A stretch of 64,000 bases of DNA. Source: JAOPZW01 sp963803375 (GTDB taxonomy: Bacteria; Actinomycetota; Thermoleophilia; Solirubrobacterales; Solirubrobacteraceae). Below are positions 1-8,620 of this stretch, piece after piece. The notes under the pieces are model-generated. The model was not told the DNA's origin. It was given only the letters and a program-made list of their open reading frames with translations, and ran no database searches. The stretch lies in contig CAWDMB010000013.1 of the NCBI GenBank assembly GCA_963803375.1, positions 138,613-202,612 of the forward strand, in the 5' to 3' direction. A program made the translations under genes and the position numbers. The first letter of the stretch is position 1. Every line of letters begins with the position of its first letter.

Positions 1-38
1 CCGGGCTGCTCGAGCTCGGTCTCCCGCCCACGGACCCG

Positions 39-1664
39 ATGGTCGACCGCTGCATCGTCGCCTGCCGTCGCCGCGGCAAGAAGGCCAGGTTCGAGGCGAT
101 CGAGGTGGCCGAGGGCGGCGACGGCACCCGGGTGGCCGCCTCGCCGCTGTTCGCCGTCCGGCGCTCCGGCCGGGTCAAGGCCAAGGGCGAGGCGCCGGCG
201 ATGCACGCCGCGCTGGTCGCCTACCTGCAGCGACGGGGCTGGGAGGCCGAGGCCTCGGCCGGCGAGGACTGGTTCAGCACGGGCTTCAGCCGGCCACGCG
301 CCACGCCGCGCGTCGCGCCGGCGCCACCGTCGCCCATCGACGTCGCGCCCGCCGAGCCGCCGGGCCGGCGCGAGCTGAAGGCCTTCACCGGCCTCACGGG
401 CGTGCAGATCTTCCAGCTCGTCTCGAGCCTCGTCACCGCCCCGCTGATCGCGCGGGCGCTTGGCGCGGAGGGGCGCGGTCTGCTGGCGGCGATCGCAGTC
501 CCGCTGGGCATCGCGCCGTTCCTGCTGCAGTTCGGGCTCGGCGCATTCGCCATCAACCGGGTGGCGCAGGGGATGTCGGTGCGGCTCGTGTTCGGGTCGC
601 TCGCGATCCCCACGATCGTCATCGGCGGCGCCACCGCGCTGGCCGCCCCGTTCATCGCCGGCGTGCTGTCCGACGGCCGCGAGCCGGTGAACGAGCTGCT
701 CATCGTCGGCCTGGCGCTGATGCCGGTCGGGCTGCTCACCAACCTGGCCATGAACATCGCCCACGGTCTCTCCGACTGGCGCGCGCTCGCTCTCGTCCGC
801 GGGCTGCCTGCCGTCGTCGCCTTCTTCGGGGTCGTCGCGCTGTTCGCGCTCGGCAAGCTGACGGTCGAGAGCGCCGCGATCGTGACCATCGCCAGCGGCC
901 TGGCGCCGCTGCTCGCTCTCGGCGGGATCTTCCGCCGCGCCTGGCCCCCGCGCGTCGAGCTGCACGTGATCCGCGACGGCCTGCACTTCGGCGGCCGGGC
1001 GTGGGTCGGCACGCTGGCGACGCTCGCCAACCAGCGCCTCGACCAGCTGCTGATGATCCCGCTCGTGCCCGCCCGCGAGCTCGGGCTCTACGCGGTCGCG
1101 GTGACGATCTCAGGGCTCGCCACGCTGCTGACCAGCCAGGTCGTGACCGTGCTCATCCCGCGGATCGCGGAGGGCCAGAGCCATCTCGCGCCGCGGGCGA
1201 TGCGCTGCCTGCTCCTGGTCGTCTCCGTGGCGGCCGCCGTCCTCGCCGCGGGGACCCTGCTCGTGCTGGTCCCGGTCTTCGGCCCGGACTTCGCCGGCGC
1301 CCGCCCGCTCGTGCTCGTCCTGCTCGTGGCCGTCGTCCCGCTCTCTGGGCTGGCCGCCCTGGGCCAGTGGCTGCCGGCGGTCAACCGGCCGGGCGCGCCG
1401 AGCGTCGGCGAGCTCGTGTCGCTCGGCATCACGATCCCCGGCCTGATCCTGTTGCTGCCGACGATGGGCGCGATGGGCGCGGCGCTCGTGTCGCTCGTCG
1501 CCTACTCGACGAGCTTCGCCATCCTGCTCGTCGTGATGTCCCGCCACCTCGGGCACCGCATGATCGACTACCTGATCCCGCACCGCGGCGACCTCAAGAT
1601 CCTCGCGGGCCTCGTCCGCGCGGCGCCGCTGCGCCCAAGCGCCCTGCGCGGCATCCTCCGCTAG
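39..1664 (+). CDS. Wzx-like polysaccharide flippase with soluble N-terminal module
   Basis: Polytopic membrane protein predicted to move lipid-linked oligosaccharide repeat units across the cytoplasmic membrane for surface-polysaccharide assembly. From about residue 120 it has the MATE/MOP flippase pattern of a dozen or so hydrophobic helices, beginning LTGVQIFQLVSSLVTAPLIA. The first ~95 residues are hydrophilic and unrelated to flippases; their IVACRRRGKKARFEAIEVA...ALVAYLQRRGWEAE pattern resembles a small standalone module of Thermoleophilia (recalled, not searched). The frame stays open to the left window edge, so the true start may lie upstream and 39 is only the first ATG. It is codirectional with the glycosyltransferases that follow but separated from them by an IS110 relic and one minus-strand gene. 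Flippase identity is good; the substrate is unknown. Confidence 0.8.
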   Translation: MVDRCIVACRRRGKKARFEAIEVAEGGDGTRVAASPLFAVRRSGRVKAKGEAPAMHAALVAYLQRRGWEAEASAGEDWFSTGFSRPRATPRVAPAPPSPIDVAPAEPPGRRELKAFTGLTGVQIFQLVSSLVTAPLIARALGAEGRGLLAAIAVPLGIAPFLLQFGLGAFAINRVAQGMSVRLVFGSLAIPTIVIGGATALAAPFIAGVLSDGREPVNELLIVGLALMPVGLLTNLAMNIAHGLSDWRALALVRGLPAVVAFFGVVALFALGKLTVESAAIVTIASGLAPLLALGGIFRRAWPPRVELHVIRDGLHFGGRAWVGTLATLANQRLDQLLMIPLVPARELGLYAVAVTISGLATLLTSQVVTVLIPRIAEGQSHLAPRAMRCLLLVVSVAAAVLAAGTLLVLVPVFGPDFAGARPLVLVLLVAVVPLSGLAALGQWLPAVNRPGAPSVGELVSLGITIPGLILLLPTMGAMGAALVSLVAYSTSFAILLVVMSRHLGHRMIDYLIPHRGDLKILAGLVRAAPLRPSALRGILR

Positions 1665-1728
1665 TCGCATTTTCCGCGGCTGGCTAGTGCTTGGCGGTCG
1701 TGCGCGGCCGGCGCGCGCAAACACCACT

Positions 1729-2245
1729 GGGCCCTATCGGGGCCGGCGGCGTCCGGCTCGCCCCTGACCGGAGTCGCCACCCGCAGGCCGAGGTCATGGT
1801 CGCTGAAATCGGCACCGACATGAGCGTGTTCCCGACCGCCGGCCACCGCGCCAGCTGGGCCGGACGCTGCCCCGGCAACGACCGGTCCGCCGCCAAACGC
1901 CGCTCCGGACGCACCCGCAAAGGCAGCGAGTGGCTCGGCATCGCGCTCGAGGATGCCGCACTGGCCGCGATCCGCAGCAGGGACAGCTACCTCGCCGCCC
2001 AATACCAACGCCTCAAGCCGCGCATCGGGCACGGCCGCGCGCTGGGCGCCGTCAAGCACTCGATCCTGACCGCCTACTGGCACATGTTCAGCACCGGCGA
2101 GACCTACAACGACCTCGGCGGCGACTACTTCCACCGCCGCGACCCCCAACGCGCCACCAAACGCCTCGTCGCCAAGCTCGAGCCCTCGGACACTCCGTCA
2201 GCCTCGGGCCCACAGCCGCTTGAGCCCCGGCGCATTTCCCATCAG
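1729..2245 (+). pseudogene. Decayed 3' end of an IS110-family transposase/IS
   Basis: Homology to the intact IS110 copy at 27009-28490 begins near ctgggccctat and runs to the element's right end (cgcatttcccatcag). Only the C-terminal transposase half remains (AEIGTDMSVFPTAGHRASWAGR, PGNDRSAAKRRSGRTRKGS); the N-terminal DEDD domain is gone. A 1-nt deletion lies near 1790 and a second frameshift near 2185; after the latter the expected tail (LGHSVSLGPTAA) is read in another frame. The last bases supply the TGA stop of the minus-strand gene at 2242-3243, so the element end sits directly on that stop codon. It is non-functional. Confidence 0.85.
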
Positions 2246-3243
2246 ATCTTTTCGAGCCAGGCCTCGCGCCAGTAGGGGAACGTGCTCTTCGTGCAGAAGC
2301 GGTGGTAGTCCGCCTTGCAGACGACGTCCTCGAGCATGAGGCAGTCGGACTTGATCGTGATCATCTTGCCCGTCCGCTCGTCGATGATCCGGTTGACGCG
2401 GGCCCGCACGCGCGCCGTGCGCCCGCAGTAGGGCAGCATCTCGACGTCGAAGGTCAGGCCGCGGTTGCGGTTGGTCTCGTCGAGCGTGGCGACGATCTCG
2501 GCGCGGCTCTTGATGCGCACGCTGTCGCCGGGCTGGACGTCGAGCTTGATGACGGGCGTCTGGCCCTTCGCGAGCCGGCCGCGCAGGAACGGGTAGAAGC
2601 CGCCGTCGCGGAAGAGTAGGCGCCGGGGCCAGAGCCCGTGCTTGGCGAGCCGCTTGGTGAGGTCCTGGATCAGGTTGAACGCGTCGCGGACGAGGCCGCG
2701 CGCCACCTTCGCGGGCCCCCAGTTGCGCACGTCGCGCACGTACTGGTCCGGCTGCCAGCCCGGCAGCCGCGTGGTCGCGTTGGTGAGCTCGGTCGCCTGG
2801 CAGCGGTATACCGCCTCGCCGTCGTCGTCGGTGCGCTTGGCGGCGGGCAGCAGCGTGTCGGTCGCGAAGTCGCGGCCGCCGCCGTCGCGCGCGGGCGCCG
2901 GCGGGGCGGGCGCTTCGTCGACGCGCTCGAGCCACGCCTCCTTCCAGAACATGAGGCACGCCGCCTGGCAGCCGTCGTGGGCCGACCCGTCGCAGCGCAG
3001 GTTCCCGAGGTGGACGGCGCCGCGCATGCGCCGAAGGTGGTAGTTGCTGTCGCACGTCTTGTCGGCGCGCTTGAACACCGGGAAGGTCTGTCCGCAGTGC
3101 TTGAGCATCTCGGGCATGAACGGCAGGCCGTCGAGCATGCCCTGCTCATCGAGGGTGGCGAAGATCTCGTCGGCGCTGCGCACGCGCACGCGATCGCCGG
3201 GGCTGAGATCGAGGACAGTGGGGTCGTCGGAGCGCGCCGGCAT
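2242..3243 (-). CDS. Conserved hypothetical protein with tandem Cys-containing domains
   Basis: 333-aa cytosolic protein that I do not recognise by name. It contains an internal duplication. Residues ~14-115 and ~235-333 share the order PGD.VRI(K/R)S..EI.ATLDE, then ..F..EML..CG....V..R....D, then a histidine/cysteine stretch ending W(K/R)EAWLE. The first copy has extra cysteines (KTCDSN, LRCDGS, GCQAACLMFW) that could bind metal; the second keeps fewer. Between the copies is a basic RLAKHGLWPRRLLFRDGG segment. It sits inside the polysaccharide locus on the opposite strand. Its last codon is followed directly by the end of the IS110 relic, which provides the stop, so the native C-terminus may have been slightly different. 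Function is unknown. Confidence 0.75.
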   Translation of the reverse strand: MPARSDDPTVLDLSPGDRVRVRSADEIFATLDEQGMLDGLPFMPEMLKHCGQTFPVFKRADKTCDSNYHLRRMRGAVHLGNLRCDGSAHDGCQAACLMFWKEAWLERVDEAPAPPAPARDGGGRDFATDTLLPAAKRTDDDGEAVYRCQATELTNATTRLPGWQPDQYVRDVRNWGPAKVARGLVRDAFNLIQDLTKRLAKHGLWPRRLLFRDGGFYPFLRGRLAKGQTPVIKLDVQPGDSVRIKSRAEIVATLDETNRNRGLTFDVEMLPYCGRTARVRARVNRIIDERTGKMITIKSDCLMLEDVVCKADYHRFCTKSTFPYWREAWLEKI

Positions 3244-3312
3244 CGCCGCATGCTAACCGGCCGCCGGGCTCGGCAACCGACAGTCTCGACCTTCGGGGGA
3301 CGTTAGTTCGAT

Positions 3313-4248
3313 GTGCCGTCCGCAGACCCGCTCGTCAGCGTCGTCGTGCCCACCCACAACCGCCCCGAGTGGCTCGAGCAGGCGGTCCGCAGCGTGCTCG
3401 ACGGCGAGTTCGACGACCTCGAGGTCATCGTCTCCAACAACGGATCCGCCGAGGACACGCGTGCCCTCAGCCGTCGCCTGCAGGACCCGCGCGCGCGCTG
3501 GATCGAGCGACCGCCCTGCGATGGGCCCGAGAACTTCCGCTCGGCCCTCGCGCTCGCCCGTGGGCGCTACGTCGCCGTCCTGCACGACGACGACTGGTGG
3601 CACCCGTCGTACCTTGCGACGGTGATCCCGGCGCTCGAGGCGCGCTCGGACGCGGTCGTCGCCTTCGCCGACCATTGGATTGTCGACCCATCGGGCGAGG
3701 TCGACCTCGCCGGAACCGATCGCATCACGCACGCGAGCGGCCGCGGCCTGCTGGAGGCCGGATACCACCTCCCGTTCCAGGAGCTCGCGATCCGCGAGAG
3801 CATCCCGATGGTCGCGTCCGTGTTCCGCCGCGAGGCGCTGTCGCCCGAGCGCTTCGCCGACCACGTCGGCATGGCCCTCGACATGTGGGCGGGCTACCAG
3901 CTCGCGCTCACCGGCCAGGCCGCGTTCTTCACGCCTGAGCGCCTCGTCTTCTACCGCGTCCACGGGCAGAGCAACTTCCGCAGCGCGACGCTGAAGAACC
4001 TCGTCGCAGCCGCCGAGTGCCAGCGGCGCATGCTCTACGAGCCGCAGTTCGCCGGGCACCGCAAGGCGCTGCAGCGCCACATGGCGATGCGCCGACAGGG
4101 CATCGGCGCCGCGCTGCTGCGCCAGGGCGAGCGTGGCCGCGGGCGCGCCTGGCTCGGCGCGGCGCTGCGCCTGCGGCCGACCGTCAAGGCCCTCGGTGCG
4201 TGGCTGGCGAGCTGGGTGCTGCCCCGATCCGTCCTCGTGCGCCTGTGA
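3313..4248 (+). CDS. Family 2 glycosyltransferase
   Basis: 311-aa GT-A fold enzyme that would transfer a sugar from a nucleotide-sugar to a growing glycan at the inner membrane. The N-terminus has the GT2 signature (LVSVVVPTHNRPEW ... DLEVIVSNNGS), followed by a metal-binding DDD (LHDDDWW, residues ~91-95). A GTG start is chosen because the domain begins immediately after it. The C-terminal ~80 residues end in a small helix-rich tail (ALRLRPTVKALGAWLASWVLP) that is nearly repeated in the paralogue at 6466-7413, indicating duplication within the locus. The stop overlaps the next gene's GTG by 4 nt. Confidence 0.88.
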   Translation: MPSADPLVSVVVPTHNRPEWLEQAVRSVLDGEFDDLEVIVSNNGSAEDTRALSRRLQDPRARWIERPPCDGPENFRSALALARGRYVAVLHDDDWWHPSYLATVIPALEARSDAVVAFADHWIVDPSGEVDLAGTDRITHASGRGLLEAGYHLPFQELAIRESIPMVASVFRREALSPERFADHVGMALDMWAGYQLALTGQAAFFTPERLVFYRVHGQSNFRSATLKNLVAAAECQRRMLYEPQFAGHRKALQRHMAMRRQGIGAALLRQGERGRGRAWLGAALRLRPTVKALGAWLASWVLPRSVLVRL

Positions 4249-5399
4249 CCGCGACGCTCGACCACCGCGCCGCCGCCGCTGCGCCCGCGCTCGCCGCCCC
4301 GCCGCTGCGGGCGGCGGTCGTCATGCCGGTGGCCACTCAGCGCGGTGGCGCGGAGGTGACGCTGCTCGACATGCTGCGCCACGGCGGCGAGGGCGCGCGC
4401 TGGCTGGTCGCCTTCCTCGAGGACGGGCCGATGGCCGCGGAGGCCGAGGGGCTCGGGGCCGAGGTCATAGTCGTGCCGGCCGGCCGGGTCCGTCAGCTCG
4501 GGCGGCTCGCCGGGACCACGCGGCGCCTCACCGGCTCGCTGAGGGCCTGGAACCCCGACGTCATCGTCAGCTGGATGCCCAAGGCGCACCTGTACGCCGC
4601 GCCGGCCGCGGCGATCCTCGGTCGCCCCGCCGTCTGGTTCCAGCACGGGCTGCCGTCGCCGCGGGACCCGCTCGACCGCCTCGTCACGCTGCTGCCGGCT
4701 GCCGCCGTCCTTGCGCCGTCGCGCACAGTCGCTCGCGAGCAGGAGCGCATCCGCCCGCGCCGCCGCATGCACGTCGCCCATCCGGGCGTCGAGCGGGCGT
4801 CTGCGGCCGGCGCCCCGCCAGTGCCGGCCGGCGTGCCCGCCGGCGCACCCGTCGTCGGGCTCGTGGCGCGCCTGCAGCGCTGGAAGGGCGTCCACGTCCT
4901 CGTCGAGGCGCTCCCGCGCGTGCTGGGCGACCACCCGGACGCCCACGTCGTCGTCGTCGGCGGCGACCATCCGCTCGAGCCCGGCTACCGCGAGGAGCTC
5001 GTCGCGCTGGCCGCGCGGCTCGGCGTGGCCGACCGCGTGCACTTCGTCGGCTACCAGGCCGACGCACGCGCGTCGATGGGTTCGTTCGACGTCGTCGTGC
5101 ACGCCTCGGACCGCGAGCCGTTCGGGATCGTCGTGCTCGAGGCGATGGCAGCCGGCAAGCCGATCGTCGCCGGGGCGGCGGGCGGCCCGGCGGAGATCGT
5201 CCGCGACGGTGTCGACGGCCTGCTGGTTGCGTACGGTGACGCCGAGGGCCTCGCCGAGCGGATCGGGCGCCTGCTCGACGACCCGGCGCTCGCCGCGCGC
5301 CTGGGCCGCGCGGGGGCCGAGCGCGCACGCGACTTCTCGACCGTCCGCTTCGCCGACGAGGTGATCGCCGCGCTGCGATCGCCGACGACTTCCATCTAG
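4245..5399 (+). CDS. Family 4 (group 1) glycosyltransferase
   Basis: 384-aa GT-B glycosyltransferase. The N-terminal half follows the donor-independent Rossmann pattern (AAVVMPVATQRGGAEVTLLDML). The C-terminal half has the group 1 signature: GLVARLQRWKGVHVLVEAL and an E-x7-E motif in EPFGIVVLEAMAAGKPIVA at about residue 290. I chose the GTG at 4245 because it overlaps the upstream stop (GTGA), the spacing seen throughout this locus, rather than longer in-frame extensions that run into the preceding gene. It probably adds a sugar to the lipid-linked repeat; the sugar is not deducible. Confidence 0.87.
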   Translation: MTATLDHRAAAAAPALAAPPLRAAVVMPVATQRGGAEVTLLDMLRHGGEGARWLVAFLEDGPMAAEAEGLGAEVIVVPAGRVRQLGRLAGTTRRLTGSLRAWNPDVIVSWMPKAHLYAAPAAAILGRPAVWFQHGLPSPRDPLDRLVTLLPAAAVLAPSRTVAREQERIRPRRRMHVAHPGVERASAAGAPPVPAGVPAGAPVVGLVARLQRWKGVHVLVEALPRVLGDHPDAHVVVVGGDHPLEPGYREELVALAARLGVADRVHFVGYQADARASMGSFDVVVHASDREPFGIVVLEAMAAGKPIVAGAAGGPAEIVRDGVDGLLVAYGDAEGLAERIGRLLDDPALAARLGRAGAERARDFSTVRFADEVIAALRSPTTSI

Positions 5400-5422
5400 A
5401 CATCCACCACCGGAGGAATCCC

Positions 5423-6466
5423 TTGCGCGTACTCGTCACAGGTCACAACGGCTACATCGGCTCGGTGCTCGTGCCGCTCTTCCAGCAGGCCGGCCACGAG
5501 ATCGTGGGCCTGGACTGCGACATCTTCGAGCCGTGCGTCTTCGGTCAGGCGCCGCTGCCGGTCCCGTCGCTGACGAAGGACGTGCGCGACGTCGAGGCCG
5601 AGGATCTCGCCGGCTTCGACGCCGTCGTGCACCTCGCCGCGGTCTGCAACGACCCGGTGGGCGACCTCAACCCGCAGACCACTTACGACATCAACCAACT
5701 CGCCTCCGTGCGGATCGCCGAGAAGGCCAAGGAGGCCGGCGTCGGCCGGTACCTCTTCTCGTCCTCGTGCAGCCTCTACGGCAAGGGGGAGGACGACGCG
5801 AAGCTCGACGAGAGCGCGGGCTTCGCGCCGGTCACGCCGTACGGCGAGTCCAAGGTCCTCGCCGAGCGCGACATCGCGCCGCTCGCCAACGACGACTTCA
5901 GCCCGACGTACCTGCGCAACGCGACCGCCTACGGAGCGTCGCCGCGGCTGCGCCTCGACATCGTGGTCAACAACCTCGTCGGCTGGGCGCACACCACGGG
6001 CAAGATCGTCATGCAGAGCGACGGCACGCCGTGGCGGCCGCTCGTGCACGTCGAGGACATCTCGCGGGCATTCCTCGCGGTGCTCGAGGCCCCGCGCGAG
6101 CTGATTCACAACGAGGCCTTCAACGTGGGCGCGAGCACCGAGAACTACCGCATCCGCACGGTCGCCGAGACCATCGCCGAGGTCATGCCCGGCACGCGGA
6201 CCTCGTTCGCGGAGGGCAGCGGCCCCGACAAGCGCTCTTACCAGGTCGACTGCTCGAAACTCGCGCGCGTGCTGCCCGACGCCCGGCCGCAGTGGACCGT
6301 GCGCCGCGGCGCCGAGGAGTTGCGCGACGCTTACGCGCGCGTGGGCATGACCACCGAGGACTTCTCGGGCCCGCGCTACCTGCGCATCAAGCGCGTGCAG
6401 GAGCTGCAGGACGGCGGGCGCCTCGACGACGACCTGCGCTGGCGCGTGCCGGTGAACGCCAGCTGA
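5423..6466 (+). CDS. NAD-dependent sugar epimerase/dehydratase (extended SDR)
   Basis: 347-aa extended short-chain dehydrogenase, likely modifying an NDP-sugar for the polysaccharide. It has the Rossmann GxxGxxG at residues 7-13 (GHNGYIG), the catalytic YxxxK as YGESK near residue 142, and the FSSSCSLYG serine segment before it. It starts with TTG preceded by a strong GGAGGA at 5411-5416; no ATG lies near. The stop overlaps the following ATG (ATGA). Sequence alone does not tell a 4-epimerase from a dehydratase or reductase. Confidence 0.87.
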   Translation: MRVLVTGHNGYIGSVLVPLFQQAGHEIVGLDCDIFEPCVFGQAPLPVPSLTKDVRDVEAEDLAGFDAVVHLAAVCNDPVGDLNPQTTYDINQLASVRIAEKAKEAGVGRYLFSSSCSLYGKGEDDAKLDESAGFAPVTPYGESKVLAERDIAPLANDDFSPTYLRNATAYGASPRLRLDIVVNNLVGWAHTTGKIVMQSDGTPWRPLVHVEDISRAFLAVLEAPRELIHNEAFNVGASTENYRIRTVAETIAEVMPGTRTSFAEGSGPDKRSYQVDCSKLARVLPDARPQWTVRRGAEELRDAYARVGMTTEDFSGPRYLRIKRVQELQDGGRLDDDLRWRVPVNAS

Positions 6467-7413
6467 TGAGCGCCGCGCCCTCCGCCGGTCCGCTGGTCAG
6501 CGTCGTCCTGATGACGCACAACCGTCCGGCGTGGCTGGCGGAGGCGCTGGCCGGCGTCCTCGAGGGCGAGTTCGCCGACCTCGAGGTCGTCGTCTCCAAC
6601 AACGGCGACCCCGAGGACACGCGCCGCCTGCGGCCGGCGGTCCCGGACCCGCGCGTGCGCTGGTTCGAGCAGGATCGGAGCCTCGGGATGCTCGACAACC
6701 TGGTGGCCGGCCTCGCGCAGGCCCGCGGGCGCTACGTGGCGATCCTGCACGACGACGACCGCTGGTCGCCGCGCTTCCTGTCCGTCCTCGTGCCGGCGCT
6801 CGAGCGCCGGCCGGACGCGGTGTTCGCGTTCTGCGACCACGACCTCATCGACCAGGCGGGCGCGGTCGACGTCGAGGCGACCGAGGCGGCCACACGCAAG
6901 TTCGGGCGCGCGGACCTGTCCGACGGTTACCTGCAGCCGTTCTTCGACGCCGTCGTCGGCCAGAGCATCAAGATCACCGGCTGCGTCTGGCGGCGCGATG
7001 CCCTCGACGCCGCCGAGCTCGTGCCGGGCGTCGCCCCGCACCTCGACGTGTGGCTGCCCTATCTGATCGCCCGCGGCGGCGGCGCGGCGTACTTCAGCCC
7101 CGAGCGGCTGATGTCCTACCGCGTGCACGAGGGCGGCCACAGCTCGTCGCGCGATCCCGCGACGTGGCTGGCCGGCGTGCAGTGCGAGAGCCGGCTGCTG
7201 GCCGATCCGAACCTCCGCGCCCACGAGGCGTTCCTGACGCGCCGCCTCGCGCAATACCACCGGCTGGCGGGCGAGTGCCTGCTGCGCCGGGGCACCCGGA
7301 GGACGGCGCGCGAGCACCTCGTCGCGGCGCTGCGCCTGCAGCCGACGGCGCGCGCGCTCGCAGGCCTGGCGGCGTCGTGGGTCGCGCCGACTTCGCTGCT
7401 CGCGCGCCTCTGA
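6466..7413 (+). CDS. Family 2 glycosyltransferase, paralogue of the one at 3313
   Basis: 315-aa GT-A enzyme with LVSVVLMTHNRPAWLAEAL, LEVVVSNNGDPEDTRRL and a DDD metal site in ILHDDDRW. It aligns along its whole length with the GT2 at 3313-4248, including the C-terminal ALRLQPTARALAGLAASWVAP tail, so the two arose by duplication. Divergence in the middle (FCDHDLIDQ, QSIKITGCVWRRDAL) suggests a different donor or acceptor. The ATG overlaps the upstream epimerase stop by 1 nt inside ATGA context. It is the last gene of the rightward run before convergent genes. Confidence 0.88.
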   Translation: MSAAPSAGPLVSVVLMTHNRPAWLAEALAGVLEGEFADLEVVVSNNGDPEDTRRLRPAVPDPRVRWFEQDRSLGMLDNLVAGLAQARGRYVAILHDDDRWSPRFLSVLVPALERRPDAVFAFCDHDLIDQAGAVDVEATEAATRKFGRADLSDGYLQPFFDAVVGQSIKITGCVWRRDALDAAELVPGVAPHLDVWLPYLIARGGGAAYFSPERLMSYRVHEGGHSSSRDPATWLAGVQCESRLLADPNLRAHEAFLTRRLAQYHRLAGECLLRRGTRRTAREHLVAALRLQPTARALAGLAASWVAPTSLLARL

Positions 7414-7602
7414 GGCTGCGATGATCCGGCCGCCTTCTCGGTGCCGCCGAGCTTCTTGACGGACGTTGGCGAGCGCCGCGACGCGATCCCGGCGACCCTG
7501 CCCGCCTTCGACCGCGGGGAGCAGCGCCGGCGCGTGGGGGCCTTCATCGCCGAGCTGCTCGAGGACCTGGGCTCCACGCCGCGGCGAGCGCGTCGGCGAT
7601 GA
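7414..7602 (+). other. Possible glycosyltransferase C-terminal remnant
   Basis: Directly after, and in the same frame as, the preceding GT2 stop, an open stretch reads DDPAAFSVPPSFLTDVGERR and continues with AIPATLPAFDRGEQRRRV to a TGA at 7600-7602. The amphipathic, protein-like composition resembles the tail of a group 1 glycosyltransferase, and a GTG at 7441 could start a ~53-aa peptide. It overlaps the convergent gene ending at 7544. It could equally be chance high-GC coding bias. Confidence 0.25.
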
Positions 7603-8620
7603 CCGGCCAGCCGAAGCGCTCGTCGTAGAGGCGCCGGCCCGCGAGTCCCACCGCGCGCCGCCGCTCCGGGTTGCGGGCGAGTCCGTGCACGGCGCGCTCG
7701 AGCTCGCCGGGAGCGTCCGGGTGCACGAGCGCCAGCGCGTCCGTCGCCCGCGCCAGCACGCGATCGGTGTTCGGCCCGCGCGTGCCGACGACTGCAAGCT
7801 CGTGCTGCAGCGCGGCCATGAGCGTCGTCCGCCGCGTCGAGACCCCGTCGGAGAACGGCGCGACGAAGAGGTCGCCGGCCGCGAGCCAGCCGGCGAGCTC
7901 GGCTTCGGGGAGCCGGCCGGGCGAGAGCACGCGCGTGCCGTGCGGCAGTTCCGCCGGGGCGGGCGCGCCGGCGCCGAGGTTGAGCAGCACGGGGGGTCGT
8001 CCGCCGGTCGCGCTCGCCGCGCGCGCGACGAGCGAGCCGAGCTGCGACGGGTGGCCCGTTCCGAACGCCGCGAGCGCGAGCTCGTCCTCGGCGAGGTCGA
8101 GGCGCCCGCGCACCTCGCCGCGCGCCTCGCGCCGGTCGGGAAGGTTCGAGCCCACGGGCAGGTGGCGGACGTCCGCCCGCCCCGCGAGGCCTCGCAGCGC
8201 CTCTCGCAGCACCTCGGTCGAGGCGAAGACGGCGTCGGCCTGGCGGAGGATCGCCCGGCACTGCGCGCGCTGCCAGCCCCGCAGGATCCACTCGCGCGCG
8301 CGCGTCGGCGCGATGAAGGCCTCGTGGACCATGACGGCGATCGGCAGCCCGCGGGCCCTGAGGCGGTGCAGGTCGCGCGGCAGCCAGGGCGCGAAGCCCC
8401 AGCGCCCGTAGGAGAACGGGTTGTACTGCAGCAGCAGCCCGCCGGCCCGGCGCGCGACGGCGGGCAGGTCGCGGACGGCCGGCCCCGTGACGAGCACCGC
8501 GCGCAGGCGCCCGCCGCCCTGCAGCGCGTCGGTCAGCATCCGGCTGTAGTCCAGGATCCCGTCGGATGTGGCGCCGTTGCCGCGGTAGGCGACGGCGACG
8601 ACCGGCGGCTCGTCAGGCAC
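7544..8620 (-). CDS. Group 1-like glycosyltransferase
   Basis: 358-aa GT-B type protein. It begins VVAVAYRGNGATSDGILDYS, with a glycine-rich acceptor-side loop. Residues ~215-310 have the donor-side pattern: LLNLGAGAP, LSPGRLPEAELAGWLAAGDLFVAPF and then VSTRRTTLMAALQHELAVVG in place of the usual E-x7-E. Lack of the canonical EPFG..VLEAM motif marks it as a divergent member. It overlaps the upstream polymerase gene by 8 nt, so the two are probably translated together. Substrate unknown. Confidence 0.75.
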   Translation of the reverse strand: MPDEPPVVAVAYRGNGATSDGILDYSRMLTDALQGGGRLRAVLVTGPAVRDLPAVARRAGGLLLQYNPFSYGRWGFAPWLPRDLHRLRARGLPIAVMVHEAFIAPTRAREWILRGWQRAQCRAILRQADAVFASTEVLREALRGLAGRADVRHLPVGSNLPDRREARGEVRGRLDLAEDELALAAFGTGHPSQLGSLVARAASATGGRPPVLLNLGAGAPAPAELPHGTRVLSPGRLPEAELAGWLAAGDLFVAPFSDGVSTRRTTLMAALQHELAVVGTRGPNTDRVLARATDALALVHPDAPGELERAVHGLARNPERRRAVGLAGRRLYDERFGWPVIADALAAAWSPGPRAARR

